Below are positions 1 through 9,000 of a stretch of 64,000 bases of DNA, piece after piece. Positions within the stretch are counted from its first letter, which is position 1; each line of letters begins with the position of its first letter. Source of the stretch: Micromonospora chokoriensis (GTDB lineage Bacteria; Actinomycetota; Actinomycetes; Mycobacteriales; Micromonosporaceae); contig NZ_JOAN01000023.1 of NCBI RefSeq assembly GCF_000718555.1, positions 78,195-142,194 on the forward strand, written 5' to 3'. The position numbers were made by a program, and so were the translations under genes. Under the pieces are notes generated by a model, which saw nothing but the letters and a program-made list of their open reading frames with translations, was not told the origin of the DNA and did no database searches.

Positions 1-134
1 TACAGCACGCTGACCGACATGATGATTCCGTGCGCGGCGGTCTTGGCCAGATTGCTCAGCGACACCACGCGCACCACGCCGGCGGGTGGGACGAGTTCCG
101 CCGTGGCGGCACGCAGCCGGGCAAGCGCCGTCAC
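1..134 (-). CDS. MFS transporter, N-terminal fragment (runs off window)
   Basis: A GTG at 134 overlaps the stop of the upstream adenylation gene (GTGA, 4 nt) and opens a frame that stays open for all 44 codons to the left edge. The translation has a short polar N-terminus and then a segment with the pattern SLSNLAKTAAHGIIMSVSVL, which is typical of the first transmembrane helix of major facilitator superfamily proteins. Only about 10% of a normal MFS protein is visible. By position it is the last gene seen in the NRPS/PKS operon and is inferred to export its product. The family call rests on this one helix, so it is moderate. Confidence 0.5.
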   Translation of the reverse strand, partial: MTALARLRAATAELVPPAGVVRVVSLSNLAKTAAHGIIMSVSVL

Positions 135-1690
135 GCCGGGCCCGCCGTCGCCAGTTCTGCCACGGAATCCCGCAGCGCCCCCCGGTCGATCTTGCCGTTG
201 GCGTTCAACGGCAAGGCGGTCAGGTGGTTCAGCACCCGGGGCACCATGTGCAGCGGCACCTGCCGGCGTAGCCAGCGACGCAGCTGCGGCACCTCTTCAC
301 CCGTGTAGAAGCCGATCAATTCCGTCTCTCCTGTTCGGTTGACCGCGACGACGACGGCCTGGGTCACGCCGTCGTGTCGGCGCAGCGCCGCCTCGATCTC
401 ACCGAGTTCGATCCGGTACCCGCGAACCTTCACCTGGTTGTCCAACCGGCCGAGGTGAACAAGATTGCCGTCCTCGATCCGGACCCGGTCCCCGGTCCGG
501 TAGTAGTGCTCATCGGTGAGGCCACCGCCCTCGTACGGTTCGGCGCCGTCGAGACCATACGTCAGGAATCGGCCGACATCATCGTCGGAGTCCAGATATC
601 CGACGAACCTCTGCACCCCCCGTACACACAGCTCGCCCTCGTCGGCGGCGCGGCCGTCCGTACCGACGATCACGTGGTCGAGGAAGTCGTAGACCGGTCC
701 GATCGGCACGGTGTCGTTGGAGGTCTCCGGCCATCGCAGCGGGTCGAGGTCCAGCCGGAACTCGGTGCAGGCCACGGTCAGCTCGGTCGGGCCGTACACA
801 TTGGTGACAACGGCCCCCGGGGCGATCTCCTGCCACCGCTCGGCCTGGCGGTAGGTCAGCGGCTCACCGATGAAGATGCCGTATCGCAGGTCGGTGACCT
901 GCCCGGTGGGCAGGGTGCCCAGTTCGTCGCCGACCGAGACCACCGACGGCACGGAGAACCAGTGCGTGATCCGCCGGTCCCGTAGGTAGTCCACCGGGTT
1001 GAGCAGCTCCGTCCGGCGGGGTACGGCCAGGGTCGCGCCACCGGCCCAGGTCACGAAGAGGTCGAACACCGACGGGTCGAAGGTGAGATCGAAGGTGTGC
1101 GACACCCGCGCCCCCGGGCCGACGGCGAAGCGGGCGACGTTGTGGCGGACGTACGCCACCGCCGCGCGCTGCGGGATCGGCACCCCCTTGGGCCGCCCGG
1201 TCGACCCGGAGGTGAACAGGACGTAGGCCACGTCGTCCGGGACCCCGTGGTGATCGGCGAGACCGGCACCGGTGCCGGCGAGCGCACGCACCCGGTCGTC
1301 GTCGAGCGCTAGCACCGTCGGGGCGGCGTCGCCGAGACCGCCGTCGAGCTGCGGCACGCCGGATTCGTCGACGACCAGCACGTCCACGCGGGCGAGTTCG
1401 CACACCCGCCGGTTGCGCAACACCGGGTAGCCCGGGTTCAGGGGGGTCACCGCCGCGCCGAGGCGCTGCGCGGCAAGGTAGCCGGCGAAGGCGGTGACGC
1501 TGCGCTGGGCGAGCAGCGCCACCCGGGCCGGCACGCCGCCGTGCCGGGCGACGATGCTCTCGGCCAGCCCGAGGGCGCAGCGGTGCAGGTCCGCGTAGGA
1601 GAGCGTGCCGCTCTCCAGCTCCACGGCGACCGCGTCCGGATCACGGGTGGCGGAGGCGGCAAACAGCTCGTAGAGGGTCTCACCGGTCAT
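131..1690 (-). CDS. Free-standing adenylation (AMP-forming) enzyme
   Basis: A 519-residue ANL-superfamily adenylation domain with no attached carrier protein. It has the A3 loop FTSGSTGRPKG, the A5 motif YGPTE, A7 YRTGD, A8 RLDNQVKVRGYRIELGEIE and the A10 lysine in LNANGKIDR. The start is ATG 1690, which overlaps the FkbH stop by 4 nt; upstream in-frame sequence is only a shadow of that gene. Read against GrsA, the pocket gives roughly D-P-F-F-I-I-V-V, which I cannot match confidently to an amino acid. It probably charges one of the carrier domains lacking an A domain in this operon (the free PCP or the PCP between the two C domains). A D-alanyl-carrier ligase-like role is an alternative. Confidence 0.85.
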   Translation of the reverse strand: MTGETLYELFAASATRDPDAVAVELESGTLSYADLHRCALGLAESIVARHGGVPARVALLAQRSVTAFAGYLAAQRLGAAVTPLNPGYPVLRNRRVCELARVDVLVVDESGVPQLDGGLGDAAPTVLALDDDRVRALAGTGAGLADHHGVPDDVAYVLFTSGSTGRPKGVPIPQRAAVAYVRHNVARFAVGPGARVSHTFDLTFDPSVFDLFVTWAGGATLAVPRRTELLNPVDYLRDRRITHWFSVPSVVSVGDELGTLPTGQVTDLRYGIFIGEPLTYRQAERWQEIAPGAVVTNVYGPTELTVACTEFRLDLDPLRWPETSNDTVPIGPVYDFLDHVIVGTDGRAADEGELCVRGVQRFVGYLDSDDDVGRFLTYGLDGAEPYEGGGLTDEHYYRTGDRVRIEDGNLVHLGRLDNQVKVRGYRIELGEIEAALRRHDGVTQAVVVAVNRTGETELIGFYTGEEVPQLRRWLRRQVPLHMVPRVLNHLTALPLNANGKIDRGALRDSVAELATAGPA

Positions 1691-2817
1691 GCCGGCACCA
1701 CCTCCGACCAGTCCCGCAGCCGGGTGTCGGGCTCGTTCAGCGCCGGGGCGCGCAACCGCAGCGAGGTCGGTCCGCAGGTGCGCTCGGGACGCAGGTGCAG
1801 CAGCTGCACTTCGTCCTCTGTCGCCAGGCCCAGGTCGGCGAGGCACGCGCACCCGTCGTCGGCGAAGCCGGCGAATCGGTAGGCGACCTCCATGATCCGG
1901 TTGCGGTTCGTCGGCCGGAAGTCCGCGGCGAGGTGTGCGCCGGCCCGCGCGGCCTGGTCACTGATCCAGCGCAGGATGATCGCGCCGGCCCCGAAGGACA
2001 CCACCCGGCAGGAGGTGGCGAGCAACTTCAGGTGCCAGACCCCGGGGTGGCGTGCCAGCAGCACCACCCCGACCGCGCCGTGCGGGCCGAACCTGTCGGT
2101 CATGCTGACCACCAGCACCTCGTGGTGCGGATCGTCGAGCAGGCCACGCAGGGTGACGTCGGAGTAGTGAACGCCGGTAGCGTTCATCTGGCTGGTGCGC
2201 AGGGTGAGTTCCTCCAGGCGGGAGATGTCCTCGTCCCGTGCCCGGTCGATGACCATCTCCAGCTCCAGGCTGCGCAGGAACTCCTCGTCTGGGCCCTGGA
2301 AGCCCTCCCTCGCAGTGTCCCGGCGGAACTTCGCCTGGTACATCTGCCGGCGTCGGCGGGAGTCCACCGTGACGGCCACCAGGCTGAACTCGGGCAGGCC
2401 GGTCAGCGCCCCGGCCTGGTCGGCCCGGTAGCACCGGACCTCGGGCAGCTGGTGGTTGATCTCGGCGAGCTCGCTCGGCTGGTCGTCGATGAAGGCGATC
2501 GTGTCCAGGGCGAACTGCAACTCGTCGGCGATCGCCCGGATCGAGTCGGGCTTGCGTCCCCACCCGATCTGCGGGACCACGAAGTAGTCGGCCACGCCGA
2601 GTTCCACCAGCCTGGCCCACGCGTGCTCGTGGTCGTTGCGGCTGGCGACCGACAGCAGGATCCCGCGGGCGTCCAGGGCGACGATGGTTTCCCGCACCTC
2701 GTCCGGCATGGTCACCTCGCCGTCCTCCAGCAGAGTGCCGCGCCACAGGGTGTTGTCCAGGTCCCAGACGAGACACTTCACCGTCGGCGGTGTCTGGCTC
2801 ACGGTCGTTCCCTTCAT
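1687..2817 (-). CDS. fkbH: FkbH-like HAD-family glyceryl transferase/phosphatase
   Basis: 376 residues. The N-terminus carries the HAD nucleophile motif WDLDNT (D19/D21), and the C-terminal half has the GNAT-like fold typical of FkbH. Family members take 1,3-bisphosphoglycerate, dephosphorylate it and load the glyceryl unit on a dedicated ACP. Start ATG 2817 shares one base with the stop of the KSIII-like gene (TGATG); the stop overlaps the next start by 4 nt. With FkbI, FkbJ and FkbK in the same operon it should begin synthesis of a hydroxymalonyl- or methoxymalonyl-type extender unit. FkbH with a KSIII-like protein also occurs in tetronate pathways, but those normally lack FkbI and FkbK. 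Confidence 0.93.
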   Translation of the reverse strand: MKGTTVSQTPPTVKCLVWDLDNTLWRGTLLEDGEVTMPDEVRETIVALDARGILLSVASRNDHEHAWARLVELGVADYFVVPQIGWGRKPDSIRAIADELQFALDTIAFIDDQPSELAEINHQLPEVRCYRADQAGALTGLPEFSLVAVTVDSRRRRQMYQAKFRRDTAREGFQGPDEEFLRSLELEMVIDRARDEDISRLEELTLRTSQMNATGVHYSDVTLRGLLDDPHHEVLVVSMTDRFGPHGAVGVVLLARHPGVWHLKLLATSCRVVSFGAGAIILRWISDQAARAGAHLAADFRPTNRNRIMEVAYRFAGFADDGCACLADLGLATEDEVQLLHLRPERTCGPTSLRLRAPALNEPDTRLRDWSEVVPA

Positions 2818-3779
2818 CAGATGTGCCAGACCGTGGCCGCCCAGGCCGCCACGGGGCTGTTGTTGAGGACTAGGACGTGGTCGCCGGGGCCGACGTCGCC
2901 GTCGGCGAGCAGCCGGTCCAGGTTGAGCACGACATCCATCGCGCCGAGGTGGCCGTACTCGGTCAGCTGCCGCTGGCAGACCGGGTGGATGGGCAGCCCG
3001 AGCAGGGACTGGTAGAAGCCGTAGGCGCTCGCGGTCACGTTCTGCATCAGCGTCGCGGCGACTTCGGCCTTGGTGATCCCGGCGTCGGCGAGGACGGTTT
3101 CGACCATCCGGCCGAGCCGCTGCCGGCTGTGCAGCGCCAGCTCGAACCGGTACTGGTCGGGTGACTTGCACTCCTCGCGCCACTCGTACCAGGGGGATTG
3201 CTTGTAGTCCACCTGGAACAGGTCGTGGAACGTGCCGTCGCTCTCCTGCCGGTGCGCCACCAGGGCCGGTCGGCCGTCCCGGACGATGGTCATCGCGTAC
3301 GCGCCGTCGCCGATAACCGTCACCGGGAAGCGCACCCGGTCCACCCCGGTGGGGCGGCTGGCATGCGCGATCAGCACGCTCTGCCGGGTCGGGTCAGCGA
3401 CCAGGAGATCCCGGGCCAACGCCCAGGCGGCGCTGGAGCCGGTGCAGCCGAGACCGTCGAGTGTGAAGGCGAAGGCGCGGTCGAAGCCGCCGTGCAGCTG
3501 CAACCGCCCCGAGTCGGAGCCGAGCAGGACGTCCGGGGCGCGCGACCCCACCATGATCAGCAAGTCCGGGTCCAGCGGCGTCGCCTTGCCCAGCTCCTGA
3601 CATGCCTGGACGGCGAAGTCCGTGGTCGGAGCGTCCGGGAACACGCCGACGCGGTCGATCCCGCAGGTGGTGACGAACTCGCGCTCCTCGGTCCGCAGCG
3701 AGTCGACCTCGGGCAGCGCGGTGACGGGGGTGGAATCCGCTGGCAGGACGCAGCGGATCGCACCGATGCCCACGGTCAT
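2817..3779 (-). CDS. KSIII-like (FabH-fold) condensing or acyl-transferring enzyme
   Basis: 320 residues with thiolase fold. The nucleophile is Cys112 in LDGLGCTGSSAA. The other two triad positions are not standard: where FabH has the His of HQAN this protein reads MQN (243-245), and where FabH has the Asn of GNTSAAS it reads GHLGAMD, with His275 and Asp280. Altered triads like this are known in KSIII-like enzymes that transfer acyl groups rather than condense them (CerJ type). It sits between the ATG of FkbH and the FkbI stop, with overlaps of 1 and 4 nt. Because the PKS in this operon has no acyltransferase domain, transfer of the extender unit from FkbJ to the PKS ACP is a plausible role (inference). 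A tetronate-type condensation is the alternative. Confidence 0.8.
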   Translation of the reverse strand: MTVGIGAIRCVLPADSTPVTALPEVDSLRTEEREFVTTCGIDRVGVFPDAPTTDFAVQACQELGKATPLDPDLLIMVGSRAPDVLLGSDSGRLQLHGGFDRAFAFTLDGLGCTGSSAAWALARDLLVADPTRQSVLIAHASRPTGVDRVRFPVTVIGDGAYAMTIVRDGRPALVAHRQESDGTFHDLFQVDYKQSPWYEWREECKSPDQYRFELALHSRQRLGRMVETVLADAGITKAEVAATLMQNVTASAYGFYQSLLGLPIHPVCQRQLTEYGHLGAMDVVLNLDRLLADGDVGPGDHVLVLNNSPVAAWAATVWHI

Positions 3780-4885
3780 GACCAGGCCGCCAGCGCGTGG
3801 TCGGCCAGCATCAGCTGGGACATCTCGTTGCTCCCCTCGATGAGCTCCATGAGCTTGGCGTCCCGGTACGCGCGGGCCACCGGGTGCCCGTCGCGGCTGC
3901 CGGCGGACGCGAGGACCTGCACCGCCGCGCTCGCCCCCTCGGCGGCCCGGGTCGCGGCGAAGTGCTTGGCCAGCACGGCGGCCATGACCAGGTCGGACGT
4001 GCGGGCGTCCCAACACCGGCTGACGTGTTCGCACAGCCTGGTCGCGGCCTGCTCGGCGACCGTCAACTCCGCCAGGTGACGCCGCACGAGTTGGTGGGAC
4101 GAGAGCATGGCCCCGCCCTGGGCCCGGGAGCTGGCGTGCCGGGCGGCTTCGGCCAGGCAACTGCGGAGGATCCCCACACAACCCCAGGCCACCGAGACCC
4201 GGCCGTACGTCAGTGCCGTGGTGGCGATCAGGCCCAGTGGCATGGCCGCCCCGCCAAGCACCGCGTCCCTCGGCAGGCGTACCCCGTCGAGGTGGACGTC
4301 GGCGTGGCCGGCGGCCCGGCAGCCGAGCGGGTCGGCCACCCGCTCGATGCGCACGCCCGGCGCGTCCGTCGGCACCAGCACCGCCGCCGCATCGTCGCCG
4401 AACCGGCCGAAGACCACCAGCAGGTCGGCGTAGGCGCCAACGGTGATCCACACCTTCCGCCCGTCGATCCTGAGGCCGGAGCCGTCCTCGCTGATCCGGG
4501 TGCTCATCGCGGAGAGGTCGCTGCCCGCCTGGGGCTCGCTGAAGGCGACCCCGGCGAGGCTGCCACCGGTCAACGCGGCCAGGTGGGTACGCCGTTGGGC
4601 GGCCGAGCCGAGGCGCATGATGGTCCACGCCGCCATGCCCTGGGAGGTGAGGACGCTCCGCAGCGAGCTGCACCGGGCCCCGGTGGCGGCGGTCAGCTCG
4701 CCGTTGTCCAGGCTGGACAGGCCGAGGCCGCCGTACTCCTGGGGGATCTGCGCGCAGAGCACCCCCTTGGTGCCCAGCTCGCGCAGGGTCTCCAGCGGAA
4801 TCCGGCCGGTGCGGTCCCAGGTCTCCGCGCGATCGCCGACGGCGATGGCGACCAGCTCCGCAGCCTCGGACCACCGCTCAGTCAT
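3776..4885 (-). CDS. fkbI: FkbI-like acyl-CoA (glyceryl-ACP) dehydrogenase
   Basis: 369 residues, normal length for the acyl-CoA dehydrogenase family. It shows the flavin-binding FSEPQAGSD segment, the WITVG strand and the C-terminal EGSNEM motif that follows the catalytic-base region. In extender-unit clusters FkbI oxidises the aldehyde or alcohol intermediate bound to the FkbJ ACP toward the malonyl semialdehyde or acid level. ATG 4885 (MTERW) was chosen because it gives an 8-nt overlap with the ACP gene; a start 12 nt upstream is also open. The stop overlaps the KSIII-like start by 4 nt. FAD cofactor and ACP-bound substrate are family knowledge. Confidence 0.92.
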   Translation of the reverse strand: MTERWSEAAELVAIAVGDRAETWDRTGRIPLETLRELGTKGVLCAQIPQEYGGLGLSSLDNGELTAATGARCSSLRSVLTSQGMAAWTIMRLGSAAQRRTHLAALTGGSLAGVAFSEPQAGSDLSAMSTRISEDGSGLRIDGRKVWITVGAYADLLVVFGRFGDDAAAVLVPTDAPGVRIERVADPLGCRAAGHADVHLDGVRLPRDAVLGGAAMPLGLIATTALTYGRVSVAWGCVGILRSCLAEAARHASSRAQGGAMLSSHQLVRRHLAELTVAEQAATRLCEHVSRCWDARTSDLVMAAVLAKHFAATRAAEGASAAVQVLASAGSRDGHPVARAYRDAKLMELIEGSNEMSQLMLADHALAAWS

Positions 4886-5159
4886 CGGACTCCCCACGCA
4901 GCCGCAGGACCAGCTCGGTCATCCGGTCGACCGTCCGGAAGTTGTCGAGCCGGAGGTCGGGGCCGCCGATGGCGACGTCGAACGTCGACTCGATGTGCAC
5001 CACCAGCTCCAGCGCGAACAGCGACGAGACCAGGCCGGCGGCGAAGATGTCGAGGTCCGGCTCGATGTCCCGCTTGGTCTGGCGCTCCAGGAAGGCGGTG
5101 AGCTTGCCGCAGATCGATCCCGGGCTGAGGATGTGCTGGTTGGTGGTGGATGAGCTCAC
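4878..5159 (-). CDS. fkbJ: FkbJ-like acyl carrier protein for extender unit
   Basis: A 93-residue single-domain ACP starting at GTG 5159, which overlaps the FkbK stop (GTGA). The phosphopantetheine site is the variant GLVSSLFAL, with Ser46 as the expected attachment residue; the usual Asp before the Ser is replaced by Ser45, a known feature of FkbJ/ZmaD-type carriers. It should hold the glyceryl unit from FkbH while FkbI and FkbK oxidise it. Placement directly between fkbK and fkbI supports the assignment. Confidence 0.92.
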   Translation of the reverse strand: MSSSTTNQHILSPGSICGKLTAFLERQTKRDIEPDLDIFAAGLVSSLFALELVVHIESTFDVAIGGPDLRLDNFRTVDRMTELVLRLRGESDD

Positions 5160-6004
5160 TTGGTCCCCCTGTGCTCGTAGAAGCCACGCCCGGTCTTGCG
5201 ACCGAAGTCGCCGTCGGCGACCTTGGCCAGCAGCAGCGCGGATGGCTCGTAACCCTGGTCGCCCGTGCGATCGCGGAGCACCCGCAGCGAGTCGACGACG
5301 TTGTCCAGGCCGATCAGGTCGGCCGTGGCCAGCGGCCCGGTGCGGTGCCCGAGGCAGCCAGTGAAGAGCAGGTCGATCTCCTCGGGCGTGGCGAGCCCCT
5401 CGTCGGCGATGCGGGCCGCCTCGTTGATCATCCGCTGCAGCACCCGGTTGATCACGAATCCCGGCCCGTCTCCGACCACCACGACCTCCCGGCCCATGCT
5501 GGCCAGGAAGTCCCGGGCCACGGCCAGCGCGGCGGCGGAACTGCGTGGCCCGCGAATCACCTCCACCGTCTTGATCAGGTACGGCGGGTTCATGAAGTGG
5601 GCACCGACGGTGCGCTCGGGGTGGGCGACCGCCCCGGCCAGCTCGTCCACTGGGATGGCGGAGGTGTTGGTGAGCACCAGCGCCTCCGGGCCGATGAGCG
5701 CGGAGATCTCGGCGAGCACCTTGGCCTTGACGTCGGCGAGTTCGGTGACGGCCTCGACGACCACGTCGGCGTCGGCGACGTCGGCGAGTTCCACGGTGGT
5801 ACGCAGCTCGGCCACGTCAGTCCCGGTCTGCACCCCCATCAGCCGGGCCAGCCTCAGGTGGCGGGTGACCTCGTCCCGGGCCCGCTCCAGCACGGCCCGA
5901 TCGACGTCGACCAGGGTCACCGGCAGGCCGTGCCCGACGGCGAGGGCGGCGATGGAGGTGCCCATCACTCCCGCGCCCAGCACGGTGACATGTCGCTGCT
6001 TCAT
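5156..6004 (-). CDS. fkbK: FkbK-like 3-hydroxyacyl-CoA dehydrogenase family enzyme
   Basis: 282 residues with an N-terminal Rossmann motif VLGAGVMGTSIA (res 7-18), followed by the helical C-terminal domain with GPGFVINRVLQRM, as in 3-hydroxybutyryl-CoA dehydrogenases. In methoxy- or hydroxymalonyl-ACP pathways this NAD(P)-dependent enzyme oxidises the glyceryl-ACP hydroxyl. ATG 6004 overlaps the PKS stop by 4 nt and its own stop overlaps the ACP start by 4 nt. No FkbG-like O-methyltransferase is visible in this operon, so the finished unit is more likely hydroxymalonyl- than methoxymalonyl-ACP, unless fkbG lies left of the window. Confidence 0.92.
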   Translation of the reverse strand: MKQRHVTVLGAGVMGTSIAALAVGHGLPVTLVDVDRAVLERARDEVTRHLRLARLMGVQTGTDVAELRTTVELADVADADVVVEAVTELADVKAKVLAEISALIGPEALVLTNTSAIPVDELAGAVAHPERTVGAHFMNPPYLIKTVEVIRGPRSSAAALAVARDFLASMGREVVVVGDGPGFVINRVLQRMINEAARIADEGLATPEEIDLLFTGCLGHRTGPLATADLIGLDNVVDSLRVLRDRTGDQGYEPSALLLAKVADGDFGRKTGRGFYEHRGTK

Positions 6005-9000
6005 ACCCGCTCCTCGATCGCGTTGACGTCATCGCCCCGCCGCCCGGCGAGCTTGGGCAGGAGCGCGGCGAACTCCTCGTGTCGTTCGGCCAAGAAGACC
6101 AGGCCCCGGCGCAGCTGCTCGGGGGTGATGGCGGCGGAGAGGCCCTGCTTGCGCAGCCAGGGCTGCCAGCCCCGGACCTGCACGTCGTCCTCGGCCAGCT
6201 CGTGCCCCTCCAGCTCGTAGAGGGCCACGGCCGACATGACCTCGCTGCCGCCGTCCAGCGCCCGTTCGGCCACCCGCCGTTGCCACTGCGGCAGCGGCAG
6301 CGGCTCGGTCGTCAGGCCGGCCCGGCCGAGCATGTCGAACAGCTCCCGGGTGCTGATCGCACGCTCGTCGGCCAAGTGGTAGACCCTGCCGACCGAGGAC
6401 GGCGACAGCGCCAGGGACACGACCGCCCGGGCGATCACGTCGACCGGGGAGACCGGTTCGGCGCGCTCGTCGGTGGGATGGGCGCCGACGGCGAGGCCGC
6501 TGGCGAGCATCCGCCAGACCAGGTCCTTGTTGTTGCAGGCACCGGTGTCCCCGGCCGCCATGATCAGACCGGGCCGGAACACCCGGCCGCGTACGCCGAT
6601 CTCCTCGGCCTTCTCCAACAGCCGCTCGCCGACCCACTTGCTGACCCCGTAGCCGCCGAGGTCGGGGTGCAGGGGCTGCTTGCGGGTCTCCAGCCGGGTG
6701 CCCGCCGTGCCCGACCCCGCGCCGGTCGCGGCCAACGTCGACACGTAGCTGAAGTCGCGGATGCCGTGCCGGCACATCCAGTTCAGCAAGCCCGCCATCG
6801 GCAGGACGTTGTCCTCCCGCAGCGTCCGGTACGGCTCGGTGAAGACCACCCGGGCCGCGCAGTGCAGCACGTGCCCGACCTGGTCGGCAAGCTCGCCGTC
6901 GAGGTCCACGGCACCCGTGCCGGCGAAGGCCCGCAGGTCCGCCGGGACGACCCGGACCAGGTCGGGGTCCGGCTCCGGCAGGGCCAACCGTGCGGCAGTC
7001 TCGCGCAACCGCCGCATACCCTCCCGCTCGTCCGACGCCCGCACCACGCAGTGGACGCGTCGGCCGGCGCGCTGCAACTCGTGCAGGAGGAAGGCACCGA
7101 GATAGCCTGCGGCCCCGGTGAGCAGCACGTCCCGGCCCGGGGCGCGGCGCTGCGCCATCGGTCCGATCGACAACGCCAGGTCCGCGTCGATCAGCTCGCC
7201 GTCCCGGTCGGCCGCGCTCTGCCGGTCGGGGGTGACGCCGGCCCGGACGATCTCGGCGAGCCGGCGCACCGTGGCCCGGCTGCCGCCGGCGCGGTGCAGG
7301 TTGATCAGTACGCCGTACTGCTGCTGGATCCGCAACACCATCTGCACCGACAGCAGCGACGTGCCGCCCAGCGCGCCGAACTCGTCGTCCAGCCCGACGT
7401 CCCCCCGGTCGAACAGCTCCCGCCAGATGCCGGCGACGCTCTCCTCGATCGAGTCCCCCGCCGTCGCCCGCTCCGCACCGACAGGCGCGGGTGCCGGTTG
7501 CCGGCGGAACACGTCGAGGTGGTCCAGTGGCCAGTACCGCTTGCGCTGGAACGGGTACGTCGACAGGCGAAGCCGCCGCCCCCGGTTACCGCTGACCGCC
7601 TCCCAGTCGACCGTCACCCCGTGCAGCCAGGCGGTGCTCAACGCGCTGTCCCAGCCGTCGTCCCCGGCGGGCACCAGGACCCCCCGCGAGTCGGCCAGGT
7701 CTGGTTCGCCACCGGCTTCCTCCAGCACCACCGCGTACCGGTCTCCGGCGAGGTCGAGCCTGTCGACCACGGCCGAGCCGGGCAGCGCGGCCCGCAGCGC
7801 GTCCAGCCTCGTGGACACCGCCTGCTCCCCCGCCACGATGACGGCGGTGCGGCGGACGGCCCGGACCGTACGGACGGCCGGAGGGCGGGGCAACCGCAGC
7901 GCCGCCGCGAGCCGGTCGGCCGGGGCGGTCACCACCCGCCGCTCGTCGAAGACCGCCCGCCCGACCCGCAGGGTGTACGCGACGTCCGCCGCCTGCGCGG
8001 GGTCGCTGTCCAGCCGATCGGCCAGCGCCCGGCACAGCTGATCCAGCTCCACCCGATTGCGGGCGGAGACGTTCAACCGGACGACGGGTGCGGACGGCGC
8101 GGACGGCCGGCTCAGCACGGGCGGGGCGGCCACCACCATGGTGGCGTTGGTGCCACCCACGCCCATCGAGTTGACCAGCACCAGGCGCTCCGGGTCGGGA
8201 CACTCGCGGCGGGTGGTGGTGATGAAGAACGGGCTCTTCTCCAGCTCCGCCGGATCGCGGGCCACGTCGAACGTCGGGTGCGGGGGCAGCGAGCCGGTGC
8301 CGGCCACATGGACCGCCTTGATCAACCCGGCGATGCCGGCGGCCGGACCGAGGTGCCCGATGTTGGACATCACCGAGCCGAGGCCGCAGTAGCCCACCTC
8401 GTCGGTGCTGCGCCGGAACGCGTCGGTCAGAGCCAGCAGCTCGATGTGGTCGCCCAGCGGCGTACCGGTGCCGTGGGCCTCGACGTACCGGACCGCATCG
8501 GCGGAGACGCCCGCGACCGACAGCGCCGCCGCGATCACGTCGGCCACCCCGTCGAGGTTCGGGGCGGCGTAGCCGAGTCGCGCGCCACCGTCGTTGCCGA
8601 CCGCCGAGCCGCGCAGCACGGCCAGCACGGGGTTGCCGTCGGCGAGTGCGTCGGCGAGCCGGCGCAGGGCCACCACCCCGACCCCGGAGCCGTACGTGGT
8701 GCCGCTGCTGCTCGCGTCGAAGGACCGGATGTAGCCGTCCTCGGAGACCCAGGCCCCGGGGATCGGCTGGTATCCGAGCAGCGGCTCCACGACGGTCGCG
8801 CCACCGGCGAGCACCACGTCGCACTCCCCGGCGAGCAGACTCAGGATGCCGTAGTGCACCGCGTACAACGACGAGGAGCATCCCGTCTGGACACTGACCG
8901 ATGGCCCACGCAGACCGAGCTTGTAGGCCGTCCGCGAGGTCATGAAGTCGGCCTGCCCCCCGACGGTGAGGTCGAGGTCCCCGATCGCGGCCGCCAGCCC

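Noticed and set aside
374..985. Long open frames on the plus strand opposite the adenylation, NRPS, PKS and metH genes
   Set aside because: In DNA this GC-rich, antisense frames stay open for hundreds of codons. These lack motifs and have low-complexity compositions, so they are shadows of the minus-strand genes.
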